The position numbers were made by a program, and so were the translations under genes. From Acidiflorens sp963841945 (GTDB lineage: Bacteria > Acidobacteriota > Terriglobia > Terriglobales > Acidobacteriaceae), in the NCBI GenBank assembly GCA_963841945.1, contig CAWJFC010000016.1:437562-501561 (forward strand): a DNA stretch of 64,000 nt. Direction: 5' to 3'. Within the stretch, counting starts at the first letter, position 1, and every line of letters starts with the position of its first letter. Shown here piece by piece: positions 1 through 7,390 of the stretch. The notes beneath the pieces were generated by a model that saw nothing but the letters and a program-made list of their open reading frames with translations, was not told where the DNA came from and searched no databases.

Positions 1-634
1 CCTCTTTGCGCCGCTCCCGCAACCGTGCCTGGAACGTGTCCCAGCGACCGCCAATCCCCGACGCGCTATTGCTGATCACCACCGAATCCGTCCCCGCCGG
101 AACCACCCGTCCCGTCGGCTCATCCGCGGCCTCCAGCGACGCGCGATCCATCTCCACCGCTCTCGGACGCAACTCCGATTCGTTGCCCGACGCCTCCGCC
201 GAATTGCGATTCCCTTCCATCTGCAACGTCGTCGGCGTAATGTTGCGGTCCGTTTCCTTGCGATGCATCACTGGACTCGTCTCCCACTTCGCCCGGTAGC
301 GATTCTGGTAATCCTCCCACTGCTCATGCGACGACAGGTCTTTTTCGTTATAAGCGGGAAAACTCTCAACCTGCTGCTTGGTCAACTCGCATGCAAAATC
401 GCCCTCGTGCTTCTCGGATGAATGCAGGCGATCCGCGGGCACAACGAATTCCTTCGTCGATAGCCAGCCGCCCGTATCCACTACCACGTAACCCACATCG
501 CCGGTCGAGTGATCGAAGATCACATCCTTGATTTTCCCAAGCTTCTCATCGCCGACGCCGTACAGCGCCGCGCCGCGAACGTCTTCTGCCGCATTGCCAA
601 ATCGATATTCCCCAAGTAGTGCGTAGTGCGCCAT
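1..634 (-). CDS. PRC-barrel domain protein (partial, C-terminus outside window)
   Basis: An open frame on the minus strand begins at ATG 634 and runs off the left edge after 211 codons without a stop. The first 80 or so residues look like a PRC-barrel: a start of the type MAHYALLGEYRFG, then KLGKIKDVIFDHSTGDVGYV, a typical beta-rich pattern of the family. The rest is hydrophilic, low in complexity and rich in Arg, Glu and Ser, so probably disordered. PRC-barrel proteins in soil bacteria are often stress-related or RNA/ribosome-associated, but the family is functionally mixed and no specific role can be given. The next gene upstream on the same strand (the MoaD-like protein) is separated by a repeat block, so this is probably its own transcription unit. 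Confidence 0.75.
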   Translation of the reverse strand, partial: MAHYALLGEYRFGNAAEDVRGAALYGVGDEKLGKIKDVIFDHSTGDVGYVVVDTGGWLSTKEFVVPADRLHSSEKHEGDFACELTKQQVESFPAYNEKDLSSHEQWEDYQNRYRAKWETSPVMHRKETDRNITPTTLQMEGNRNSAEASGNESELRPRAVEMDRASLEAADEPTGRVVPAGTDSVVISNSASGIGGRWDTFQARLRERRKE

Positions 635-713
635 GCAGACTCCTCCAACCGTGCGAAATAATCAACGCGCGTTAGATGCCGCAAATTGGTAGGGTGTTTG
701 CTGAAAGGCGCTT

Positions 714-868
714 CAGTTACCAGTTCTCAGTTGCCAGTTCCCAGTTCCCAGTTCCCAGTTCTCAGTGTTGAGCCGCCGGCCGCGTGTAGCAATGGCCATG
801 ATCTGAGAACTGAGAACTAGGCACTGAGAACTAGTAACTAAGAACTAAGAACTAGGAACTGGCAACTG
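714..868. repeat. Inverted spacer repeat made of CAGTTCTCAGTT/CAGTTCCC words
   Basis: The spacer holds one arm of CAGTTCT, CAGTTGC and CAGTTCCC words (714-766) and an opposing arm of GAACTGAGAACTA words (802-868). The arms are reverse complements of each other in general pattern, so the transcript could fold into a long imperfect hairpin just downstream of the MoaD-like gene. The same words recur at 3363-3449, 4829-4870 and 18997-19098. No coding potential is seen. Confidence 0.8.
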
Positions 869-869
869 A

Positions 870-1151
870 TCAATTCGCTCCGCCCGCAATCGAAGGAACG
901 AGCAGAACCTCATCGCCTTCCTGAAACGCATACTCAGCGCCGCCCAGAAAGCGAATGTCTTCCTCGTTCACATAAATATTCAGGAAGCGGCGAATCTCTC
1001 CCTCCTCGTCGCGCAAATGCGGCTTGAGATCGGGAAATTTCCCATCCAGCGTAGTGAATAATTCATTCAGGTTGGCCGCGTCGCAAATCACTTGCGGAGT
1101 GCCCGCGGTAAGCCGCCGCAACGCGGTAGGAATTTGTACAGTGATACTCAT
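870..1151 (-). CDS. MoaD/ThiS-family sulfur carrier protein with GG-Ala-Asn tail
   Basis: A 93-aa ubiquitin-fold protein of the MoaD/ThiS/CysO family. The N-terminus (MSITVQIPTALRRLT) and the C-terminal pattern (EVLLVPSIAGG) fit the beta-grasp fold. These carriers are activated at a C-terminal Gly-Gly, first adenylated and then thiocarboxylated, to donate sulfur for molybdopterin, thiamine, cysteine or methionine synthesis. Here the Gly pair is at residues 90-91 and is followed by Ala-Asn, so a protease would have to trim two residues first, as known for QbsE-type and some CysO-like carriers. The start at 1151 was chosen because GGAGAG lies 7 bases before it; a longer frame reaches 1205. It follows the threonine-synthase-like gene on the same strand after 197 bp of TCGTTAGTCG-type repeats, and is probably cotranscribed under the SAM riboswitch. 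Confidence 0.85.
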   Translation of the reverse strand: MSITVQIPTALRRLTAGTPQVICDAANLNELFTTLDGKFPDLKPHLRDEEGEIRRFLNIYVNEEDIRFLGGAEYAFQEGDEVLLVPSIAGGAN

Positions 1152-1348
1152 AAATCTCTCCTTCAAATGAAAATCCGTCGTTAGTCGTGGGTTGTCGGTC
1201 AGCAATTGTTAGGTGTCAGTCGCCGGGTGCCAGGTGAGGCTGTCGTGGGCTGCTATTCGTCGGGAGTGTCTGCTGGCACTCTGGGTGGGCTGCAGGGTAC
1301 GTCTCCGCAGCGCGAACGACCGACGACTAACGACCAACGACAGTCGGC

Positions 1349-2632
1349 CTACGCCACCGCAGTCGCAGCCGCCAAAGCGGCCGACGCAACCGCCGGCGCT
1401 GCCGCGATCTTCCCAGCCAGATACGCCTCGAATTCGCTGAGCTTGGCGGCAATCGGTTTTTCGGCCTGGTATCGGTCGACCAGCACATCGGTCGTCTTCA
1501 GTCCGTTGCCCGTGATGCACAGCACCGTCGTCTCATCCGGCAGAATGCGATCCTGCTGGATCAGCTTGCGCGCCGAGCCCACCGTCACCCCGCCCGCCGT
1601 CTCCGTGAAGATGCCCTCGGTCTGCGCCAGCAACTGAATCGAGTTGACGACCTCGTGGTCGGTCACATCCTCCGACCAGCCGCCACTCTTCGTGATGGCC
1701 TTGATCGCGTAGTGTCCATCGGCGGGGTTGCCAATGGCCAGCGACCGCGCAATCGTCTTCGGGCGCTGCGGCTCGATCTCGGTACTGTATTGCTTGATCG
1801 CCGTCGATATCGGCGAACAGCCCGACGCCTGCGCGCCAAAAAAGCGCACTGATTTCGGCTCAACCAGGCCAAGCAGTATCAGCTCGTCGAACGCCTTCTT
1901 GATCTTGGTAATCAAGGATCCGCCCGCCATTGGCACAACAACGTTATCCGGCAAGCGCCAGCCCAGTTGCTCGGCGATCTCGTAGCCGACCGTCTTCGAG
2001 CCCTCCGCGTAATACGGTCGAAGATTGACGTTCACGAATCCCCAATTGTGTTCGTCGGCAATCTGCGAGCACAAGCGGTTCACGTGATCGTAGCTGCCAT
2101 TGATGCGCACTACCTCCGCGCCGAAAACGTGCGTGCCCAGAACTTTCGCCGGCTCAAGGTCCGAAGGGATAAAGATCCACGCCTTGAACCCGTCACGCGC
2201 CGCCTGCGCCGCGACGGAATTCGCCAGGTTTCCGGTCGAAGAACACGCCACCGTGTCAAATCCAAACGCGCGTGCGTTCGCCAAAGCCACCGCCACCACG
2301 CGGTCTTTAAAGCTCAAGGTCGGCAGGCACACCGCGTCGTTCTTGATAAACAGATTGCGCGAGCCAATCGTCTCTCCCAACCGGGGCGCGCTGACCAGCG
2401 GGGTAAACCCGATGGGGAGGGAGGGCTGATACCCCGCTGGCAGCGGCAGCAGTTCGCGATAACGCCAGATATTCGGCCGGCGTTGGGCGAACAACTCGCG
2501 CGAAACATGCTTCTTGATCGCGTCGTAATCGTACGTGACTTCGAGCGGCGAGAAGCACTCGCAAATCGAACGTGGCTGGTTATCGAAAGTCTTGCCGCAT
2601 TCGCGGCAGCGGAGCTGGTAGGTGCCCGTCAT
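1349..2632 (-). CDS. thrC: Threonine synthase family PLP enzyme (possibly homocysteine-forming)
   Basis: A 427-aa fold-type II PLP enzyme. It starts with a small zinc-ribbon-like segment (CRECG near residue 9, CEC near 24) as in archaeal-type ThrC. The PLP lysine is K109 in LSFKDR, and the phosphate-binding loop is probably the AGGSL segment near residue 236. Threonine synthase turns O-phosphohomoserine into threonine. Two contextual points are odd: the gene sits behind a SAM-I riboswitch, normally a methionine/sulfur control element, and is followed by a MoaD-like sulfur carrier. An alternative is that this paralog replaces the phosphate of O-phosphohomoserine with sulfur to give homocysteine. 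Which reaction it performs cannot be decided from the sequence. The Ala-rich last 20 residues are probably a disordered tail. Confidence 0.88.
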   Translation of the reverse strand: MTGTYQLRCRECGKTFDNQPRSICECFSPLEVTYDYDAIKKHVSRELFAQRRPNIWRYRELLPLPAGYQPSLPIGFTPLVSAPRLGETIGSRNLFIKNDAVCLPTLSFKDRVVAVALANARAFGFDTVACSSTGNLANSVAAQAARDGFKAWIFIPSDLEPAKVLGTHVFGAEVVRINGSYDHVNRLCSQIADEHNWGFVNVNLRPYYAEGSKTVGYEIAEQLGWRLPDNVVVPMAGGSLITKIKKAFDELILLGLVEPKSVRFFGAQASGCSPISTAIKQYSTEIEPQRPKTIARSLAIGNPADGHYAIKAITKSGGWSEDVTDHEVVNSIQLLAQTEGIFTETAGGVTVGSARKLIQQDRILPDETTVLCITGNGLKTTDVLVDRYQAEKPIAAKLSEFEAYLAGKIAAAPAVASAALAAATAVA

Positions 2633-2689
2633 CGTGCTGCTTCCTTCTGTGGCGTCGGGACGAGCCGGGAAATAATTCCCCGTAAACTA

Positions 2690-2719
2690 CAAAACCCCTT
2701 TTCCGGGTAGGAAAAGAGG
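2690..2719 (-). terminator. Riboswitch expression-platform terminator upstream of thrC
   Basis: On the minus strand a 10-bp stem (CCTCTTTTCC with GGAAAAGGGG, one G-T wobble) closes a 5-nt TACCC loop and is followed by TTTTG. It lies between the SAM aptamer and the thrC start. The loop sequence TACCCGG can alternatively pair with CGGGTA just after the aptamer P1 stem, which would give a ligand-switchable antiterminator. This is a typical transcriptional OFF platform. Confidence 0.75.
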
Positions 2720-2768
2720 CTCGGGAGGTGCGAGACTTTCAAATACCAATAAAAGTCATTCCGCTTAC

Positions 2769-2890
2769 CCGAATCTCATGGTCCCCGTTACCGGGCGAGA
2801 GTTGGCACCTGCGATGGCGATAGATGATCGCGACCCGGTTGCCGTGGCGTCCTTGGGCTCGTCCCTCAGCCACTCTGCATGAAATTCCGG
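2769..2890 (-). promoter_or_regulatory. SAM-I (S-box) riboswitch aptamer
   Basis: Read on the minus strand, the segment carries the S-box signature elements in order: AGAGTGGCTGAGGGAC, then GCCC, GACGCC, CGGCAACC, later GGTGCCAA, and finally GAGAT. The ends form P1: CCGGAATTTCATG pairs with CATGAGATTCGG with one bulge and one wobble. Known SAM-I aptamers bind S-adenosylmethionine and shut off methionine, cysteine or SAM genes. The downstream gene is a threonine-synthase homologue, which is unusual for this class and bears on that enzyme's true substrate. Confidence 0.85.
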
Positions 2891-3145
2891 TTTACTCAAT
2901 TATGAGTAAACTTGGATTGTGATATTACTAACGACCAAACGGTCTGTCAAGCGCTAAGATTTCGTTGGCTGAATTTCCTTGGCTGCTCCAAAACGGATAC
3001 CCTCTAATGCCCTCCTGGGGATGCCCAAAGCGAGGGATGAGGTTCCCAAAACGAGGGATGAGGTCCCCGGCTGCGGCTCCCGAGCCTTTCTTCGTGAACC
3101 TCCGTGGCCTTGTTGGTGAACGCCTTTGGCAAGCTAACCCGCGAC
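2891..3145. other. Spacer upstream of SAM riboswitch with short direct repeats
   Basis: The spacer between the riboswitch and the 40-aa gene contains neighbouring copies of CGAGGGATGAGG (around 3032 and 3051) and a CTTCGTGAACCTCCGTGGCC word typical of interspersed spacer repeats. The thrC promoter must lie near its left end on the minus strand, but no clear -35/-10 pair stands out. Confidence 0.5.
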
Positions 3146-3268
3146 CTATTTCTTCTTCTCCGCCGCTTCCAGCGCCCGCACCTTCGCCATCGTCCGCTGC
3201 GAAACGTCCACCCGCTTCTTGCTCTTCTGGCGCCGTTTGCTCTTGCTCACATAGTGATTCTGTGCCAT
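3146..3268 (-). CDS. Small basic protein (40 aa), unknown function
   Basis: A 40-aa product, about 35% Lys plus Arg, starting MAQNHYVSKSKRRQ and ending in AAEKKK. AGAGGA lies 5 bases before the ATG at 3268, which is a good ribosome binding site and the main reason to trust this start over the longer open frame. The composition resembles small ribosome- or nucleic-acid-binding proteins, but no family is recognised. It lies downstream of ddl on the same strand, about 180 bp away across a repeat block, and may have its own promoter. Confidence 0.6.
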   Translation of the reverse strand: MAQNHYVSKSKRRQKSKKRVDVSQRTMAKVRALEAAEKKK

Positions 3269-3362
3269 CGATCCTCTTCTTAACCGGCAGTTCGGGATGC
3301 CGCCCAGATTCGCGCCTTTGCAGTCCGAAACTGCCACGCCCATCCATTGTACTTGGAGAAGA

Positions 3363-3449
3363 GCAGTTCTCAGTGTTTCCAGGCGTAGTGAATCAAAACC
3401 AGATGCCAGCAGTAGTACTAGCAACTAGCCACTGGTAACTGGCCACTGC
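3363..3449. repeat. CAGTTCTC/ACTAGCCACTGG spacer repeat
   Basis: A short block of the same word family seen at 714-868 (AGTTCTCAGTG, then GCAACTAGCCACTGGTAACTGGCCACTG). It fills the space just beyond the ddl stop codon. No gene is seen in it. Confidence 0.6.
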
Positions 3450-3450
3450 C

Positions 3451-4722
3451 TCACCGGCTGTACTGATTCCGCTTCTTATCCCGATGCCGCTCCATCCCCA
3501 ATTGAATCAGCCGGTCAATCAGCTCAGGATACAAAACACCCGTCGCTCCCCACAGCTTCGGATACATGCTGATCGCCGTAAATCCCGGCATGGTATTGAT
3601 CTCGTTTACATACAGCTTGCGCGATTTCGGCTCCATCAGAAAATCCACGCGCGCCAGGCCCGCGCAGTCGACCGCCTGAAACGCCGCGACCGCTAGGGCC
3701 TGCACGCGCTTCATCTCCGCCTTCGTCAGCTTCGCCGGAATCACCAACTCCGATCCCTCCGCCAGATACTTCGCGTCGTAATCGTAAAATTCTTTGCACG
3801 GCACGATCTCGCCCGCCACTGAAGCCTTCGGCTCGTCATTTCCCAGCACCGCGCATTCGATCTCGCGCGCCTTGTGCTTCTTCCCGCCCACGCCCTCCTC
3901 AATCACAATCTTCCGGTCGAACTTCGCCGCTTCCTCAATCGACGGTCCCAGTTCCTTCCGGTCGTGCGCCTTCGAGATTCCCACCGATGACCCCAGATTC
4001 GCCGGCTTCACAAATACCGGATACCTCAACTTCGCTTCCACCAGCTTCTCGACTTTTCGCGGCGCACCCTCCCAGGTCGACCGCAGCACCGTCACATGCT
4101 TCACAATCGGCAGTCGAGCATTCCGAAACAGCGCCTTCATCACGTCTTTATCCATGCCCGCGGCCGACCCCAGCACGCCCGCGCCCACATAAGCCATGTC
4201 CGCCAGTTCCAGCAATCCCTGGATCGTTCCATCCTCGCCAAAAGTCCCATGCAGCACCGGAAAAATCACGTCCACATTGATCGCGCGATCCGCCGCCCGT
4301 CGCAGTTGTGCCTCCCCGAGATCCGCCCCTTCCAGGTTCGCGCCGCGCAGCTTGGCCTCCGTCTGAAATGGCGCCATCCCCGTCCCGCGCCGCGCCGGCT
4401 CCGGAGGAACCACCACCGACTCGCCCGCCGCCAGCACCGCCGCCCCCGGAGTAGCTCCCGGATCGCCCGCCCGCAAATGACCCTGTGTAGCCCGTACGCT
4501 CTTCTCCGCGTCCGACTCCGCCCCCTGCAAGCCCGCGTCCCCTTTCAGCAGTCTCTCCGCATGTTCTGCGGTAAGCCACCGCCCGTCTTTCGTGATCCCG
4601 ATCGGCACCACGTCATATTTCGTCTTGTCGATTGCCTGCAACACCGACGCCGCCGAAAGCAGCGACACCTCATGCTCGCCGCTCCGTCCGCCAAATAAAA
4701 TGCCCACCCGAATTTTTGCCAT
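3451..4722 (-). CDS. ddl: D-alanine--D-alanine ligase with enlarged N-terminal insert
   Basis: Ddl joins two D-Ala with ATP to make the dipeptide for peptidoglycan precursors in the cytoplasm. The ATP-grasp hallmarks are clear: RVGILFGGRSGEHEVSLLSA at the start, PVLHGTFGEDGTIQGLLE, FVKPANLGSSVG, the metal-binding VNEINTMPGFT and the ending GMERHRDK. The protein is 423 aa, roughly 60 longer than usual. The excess lies between residues about 55 and 150, in the N-terminal domain, where a Gly/Ala/Pro-rich stretch includes a short pentapeptide-like run (LRGANLEGADLGEAQLRRA). The insert is in frame and the rest is well conserved, so the enzyme is probably active. ATG 4722 was chosen; a TTG at 4728 is possible. 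No strong Shine-Dalgarno is visible. Confidence 0.93.
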   Translation of the reverse strand: MAKIRVGILFGGRSGEHEVSLLSAASVLQAIDKTKYDVVPIGITKDGRWLTAEHAERLLKGDAGLQGAESDAEKSVRATQGHLRAGDPGATPGAAVLAAGESVVVPPEPARRGTGMAPFQTEAKLRGANLEGADLGEAQLRRAADRAINVDVIFPVLHGTFGEDGTIQGLLELADMAYVGAGVLGSAAGMDKDVMKALFRNARLPIVKHVTVLRSTWEGAPRKVEKLVEAKLRYPVFVKPANLGSSVGISKAHDRKELGPSIEEAAKFDRKIVIEEGVGGKKHKAREIECAVLGNDEPKASVAGEIVPCKEFYDYDAKYLAEGSELVIPAKLTKAEMKRVQALAVAAFQAVDCAGLARVDFLMEPKSRKLYVNEINTMPGFTAISMYPKLWGATGVLYPELIDRLIQLGMERHRDKKRNQYSR

Positions 4723-5125
4723 AACCAATCAGTCTGGCCGCGTCAAGCTCCCGGCGTCAATCGCAGGATTGGTACATGCGCCGCGCCAAAGTGAGTCGCA
4801 GCCGAGAGCTAGCAGCCCGGAGCGGCTCAAAAACCTAGAACTGAGAACTGGGAACTGGGAGCTGAAAGAGAGAACTCTCTTCTACTGTCAACCAGCCGAG
4901 GCACTTGCCACGATTTCAGAGAGATGTCTTGACACCGGGAGCCAATCCGGTGTGAAATTATCCCGCTTCGAAGGCCGGTGCCAGCCCTTAACCCCAAGGG
5001 CACTCGACCCAAGAGCGCTCAGCGCAAAATAGACTCAAGTGGGAGCACAGCCTTCGTGTATCCCGCGTCGGCCCTGTTCCCGTTTCTTAACTTGGAAAAT
5101 GCTTTGCACATCTCAGGAGTCGCTC
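4723..5125. other. Divergent spacer between ddl and the Gly/Asn-rich protein gene
   Basis: It contains a CTGAGAACTGGGAACTGGGAGCTG repeat block (4829-4870 region) and, at 4929, a perfect TTGACA -35 hexamer followed by an AT-rich stretch GTGAAATTATCC with non-ideal spacing. This could be the promoter of the rightward gene at 5126. No gene is seen. Confidence 0.45.
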
Positions 5126-6925
5126 ATGAATTCTAGTCGTACAGCAAGAACTCTCCTCGCGGCTTGGTCGGTCGCACTGGCGGTATTTCTCTTCACGGCA
5201 ATGGCATCCGCAGGCAGCAAGCCCAGCGGCGGCGGCGGTTCTCATCCCAGCGGAGGCGGATCTCATCCCGCTCCGCAGTCTCATGGCCCGAGTGGCGGCG
5301 GCGCCCATCCCGGCGGCCAGAGCCAGAATCGCGGTCCCGGAGGCGCTCAGGGCCAGAACCGTGGGCCCGGCGGACAAAATGGCATGAATCGCGGTGGCCA
5401 GAACGCCGGCAATCGCGGCAACACCGGCCAGAACGGCATGAACCGCGGCGGCCAAAATGGCATGAACCGTGGCGGAAGCCAGGCTGGCAATCGCGGCAAC
5501 ACCGGCAACAATAACCGCGGCGGCCAGAACACCGGCAATCGCGCCGGACAGAATACCGGCAACCGTGGCGGCCAAAACGCCGGCAACAATCGCGGCGGCC
5601 AAAATTCCGGCAACCGTGGCGGCGCCGGCAATCGCGGCAACACCGGCGGCAATCGCACCGCCGGCAACCATGCACCAAAAGGCTCGCAGAGCCATGTCAC
5701 CAAGAGCGGCAACCACGTTCAGACGCGCGCCAACGGCTCCGTCCGCTCCGTCTCCGGACACGTCAACGGCCACAACGTAACCGTCAATCGTGGCCCTCAC
5801 GGCGGTCGCCGCGTCGTCTCCGAGCACAACGGACGTCGCACCGTCGCCTATGGCCGGCACGGCGGATACAGCCAGCGCGCCTTCTACCGCCACGGCGGTC
5901 ATGAGTATTACCAGCGCACCTACTGGCGCGGTGGACGCGCCTATGCCTACGGCTATCGCGGCTATGGCTGGGGTGGCTACAACTATTACGGCTACGCTCC
6001 CGCCTATTACTGGGGACCTGCCTACTACGGATGGGCCTACAACCCGTGGCCTGCTCCCGTCTATTACGGCTGGGGCTGGGGTGGAGCTCCCTGGTATGGC
6101 TACTACGGCGCGTACTGGAATCCCTACCCGGTCTATCCGAGCGCGGCCTTCTGGCTCACTGATTTCTTCGTAGGAGCCGCCTTGCAGGCAGCCTATGCCG
6201 ACCAGCAACAAGCGGCCGACGACAACGGCGAACTGATGCCTCCAACCTTCAACCAAGCCTCCTCTGACGTGGTCGCCGAACTCTCCACCTCCGATCCCCT
6301 GGTGGCGGCGAACCTCGCCTCCATGTATCCGCGGGGTGCCTTACTGCTCGCGGGCGGCACCGCGGCCAGCGGCCAGCCTGCCATGACCAAGGAGATCAAG
6401 GACGCGCTCTCCGAGGAAATCAAGAACCAGATCGCTGCCGAGAAAACCGCGGCCGCGAACAAAGACAGCGCAGGCAACGATAGCGGTCCGCCTCCGGCCC
6501 TCGATCCCAACATTCGCTACTTTGTCGTGGCCAATGAAGAGGATCTGACCGACGCGGACGGCAACGAGTGCACGCTCACCGGCGGCGATGTCGTCTATCG
6601 CACCGGCGACACGCCTGACGACGACCACATGGTCGACACCCAGGTCAAGGCCAGCCGCAAGGACGAGTGCGCGGTCGGCGCCACCGTTGGCGTATCCACC
6701 GACGACCTCATGGATATGTACAACAACATGCGTCAGAACATGTCCGATGGCATGAAGGAGATGGCAGCCAAGAACGGCAAGAACGGTCTGCCCAAAGCTC
6801 CCGATACCGCCACCACCGGTGGCGAAGTTCCGCAGCCCACGCCCGATTCAAACGTCCAGGACGATTTGAAGCAGGCGCAATCGGATGCGGACGCAGCCGA
6901 AGCCGACGCCAAGCAACCGAACTAA
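5126..6925 (+). CDS. Secreted Gly/Asn-rich repeat protein with Tyr/Trp-rich middle
   Basis: A 599-aa exported protein of unknown function. A signal peptide (TLLAAWSVALAVFLFTAMASA, residues about 9-29) is followed by about 150 residues of NRGGQN/GNRGNTGQN repeats, then a basic His/Arg region, a striking Gly/Tyr/Trp segment (YGYRGYGWGGYNYYGYAPAYY and similar, around residues 270-350), a hydrophobic stretch, and a charged acidic C-terminal domain of about 200 residues. The repeats are probably disordered surface material. AGGAGT lies 6 bases before ATG 5126, so this start is preferred over upstream codons. A long open frame on the opposite strand is a codon-bias shadow. It stands alone as a transcription unit. 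Confidence 0.85.
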   Translation: MNSSRTARTLLAAWSVALAVFLFTAMASAGSKPSGGGGSHPSGGGSHPAPQSHGPSGGGAHPGGQSQNRGPGGAQGQNRGPGGQNGMNRGGQNAGNRGNTGQNGMNRGGQNGMNRGGSQAGNRGNTGNNNRGGQNTGNRAGQNTGNRGGQNAGNNRGGQNSGNRGGAGNRGNTGGNRTAGNHAPKGSQSHVTKSGNHVQTRANGSVRSVSGHVNGHNVTVNRGPHGGRRVVSEHNGRRTVAYGRHGGYSQRAFYRHGGHEYYQRTYWRGGRAYAYGYRGYGWGGYNYYGYAPAYYWGPAYYGWAYNPWPAPVYYGWGWGGAPWYGYYGAYWNPYPVYPSAAFWLTDFFVGAALQAAYADQQQAADDNGELMPPTFNQASSDVVAELSTSDPLVAANLASMYPRGALLLAGGTAASGQPAMTKEIKDALSEEIKNQIAAEKTAAANKDSAGNDSGPPPALDPNIRYFVVANEEDLTDADGNECTLTGGDVVYRTGDTPDDDHMVDTQVKASRKDECAVGATVGVSTDDLMDMYNNMRQNMSDGMKEMAAKNGKNGLPKAPDTATTGGEVPQPTPDSNVQDDLKQAQSDADAAEADAKQPN

Positions 6926-6972
6926 CCTGAATGCGCGCCTCGCATAATCGCAGCGGGGCGCGCCGTTCAGCC

Positions 6973-7092
6973 GCAAGCCAGAAATCGGCCGTGGCAAGAA
7001 ATCGTCATCGGCAAGAACTCAACCGGTGAGCAAGAAATTAACCGTGGGCAAGAAATCACCGTTGAGCAAGAATTAACCGCCAGCAAGAACCA
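6973..7092. repeat. Degenerate ~18-bp tandem repeat (GCAAGAA units)
   Basis: Six GCAAGAA words occur at roughly 6994, 7011, 7030, 7048, 7066 and 7083, i.e. every 17-19 bases, each followed by a variant of ATTAACCG or ATCACCGTT. The unit is about GGCAAGAAATCACCGTTGA. No coding sequence is seen. Confidence 0.75.
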
Positions 7093-7097
7093 GGGAA

Positions 7098-7290
7098 GGG
7101 CACGATCTTAGTCGTGCCGTCCCACGCATAACCCAGGGACTTTAGAGAGCGCGTGAGAACTCGATTCCCAGTCCCGCGGTGACGCAACGACTCCGCTTTC
7201 AGCCGCGCAGCGGCGCAAGAATACAGCCCACGGCGTAAGCCGTGGGTACCAGGTGGGAGATAAACCAGCCCCGGAGGGGCGAAAGAGCAA
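7098..7290. repeat. Cluster of interspersed palindromic elements
   Basis: Three hairpin-forming words sit side by side: GGCACGATCTTAGTCGTGCC (7098-7118), CCCACGGCGTAAGCCGTGGG (near 7228-7247) and GCCCCGGAGGGGC (near 7269). These palindromes, or close variants, are common in intergenic DNA of Acidobacteriota and behave like dispersed repeats. They precede the RBS of the next gene and could also act in mRNA termination or stability. Confidence 0.65.
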
Positions 7291-7390
7291 ACAGCAAAGA
7301 CCAGTTCTCATGCGGTCTCTTCAGCCTCTGAGGTCCGCAATTCTCGAACGCGCCCAAATGGGCCAAACGCTTCACAGGAGGAATTTGGCA

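Noticed and set aside
1206..1637. Plus-strand frame overlapping thrC 3' end
   Set aside because: Shadow of thrC and of the spacer repeats; no RBS or family.
5087..6256. A 389-codon reverse frame opposite the Gly/Asn-rich protein
   Set aside because: Ala/Val-rich mirror of the repeat region; the plus strand has a signal peptide and a good RBS.
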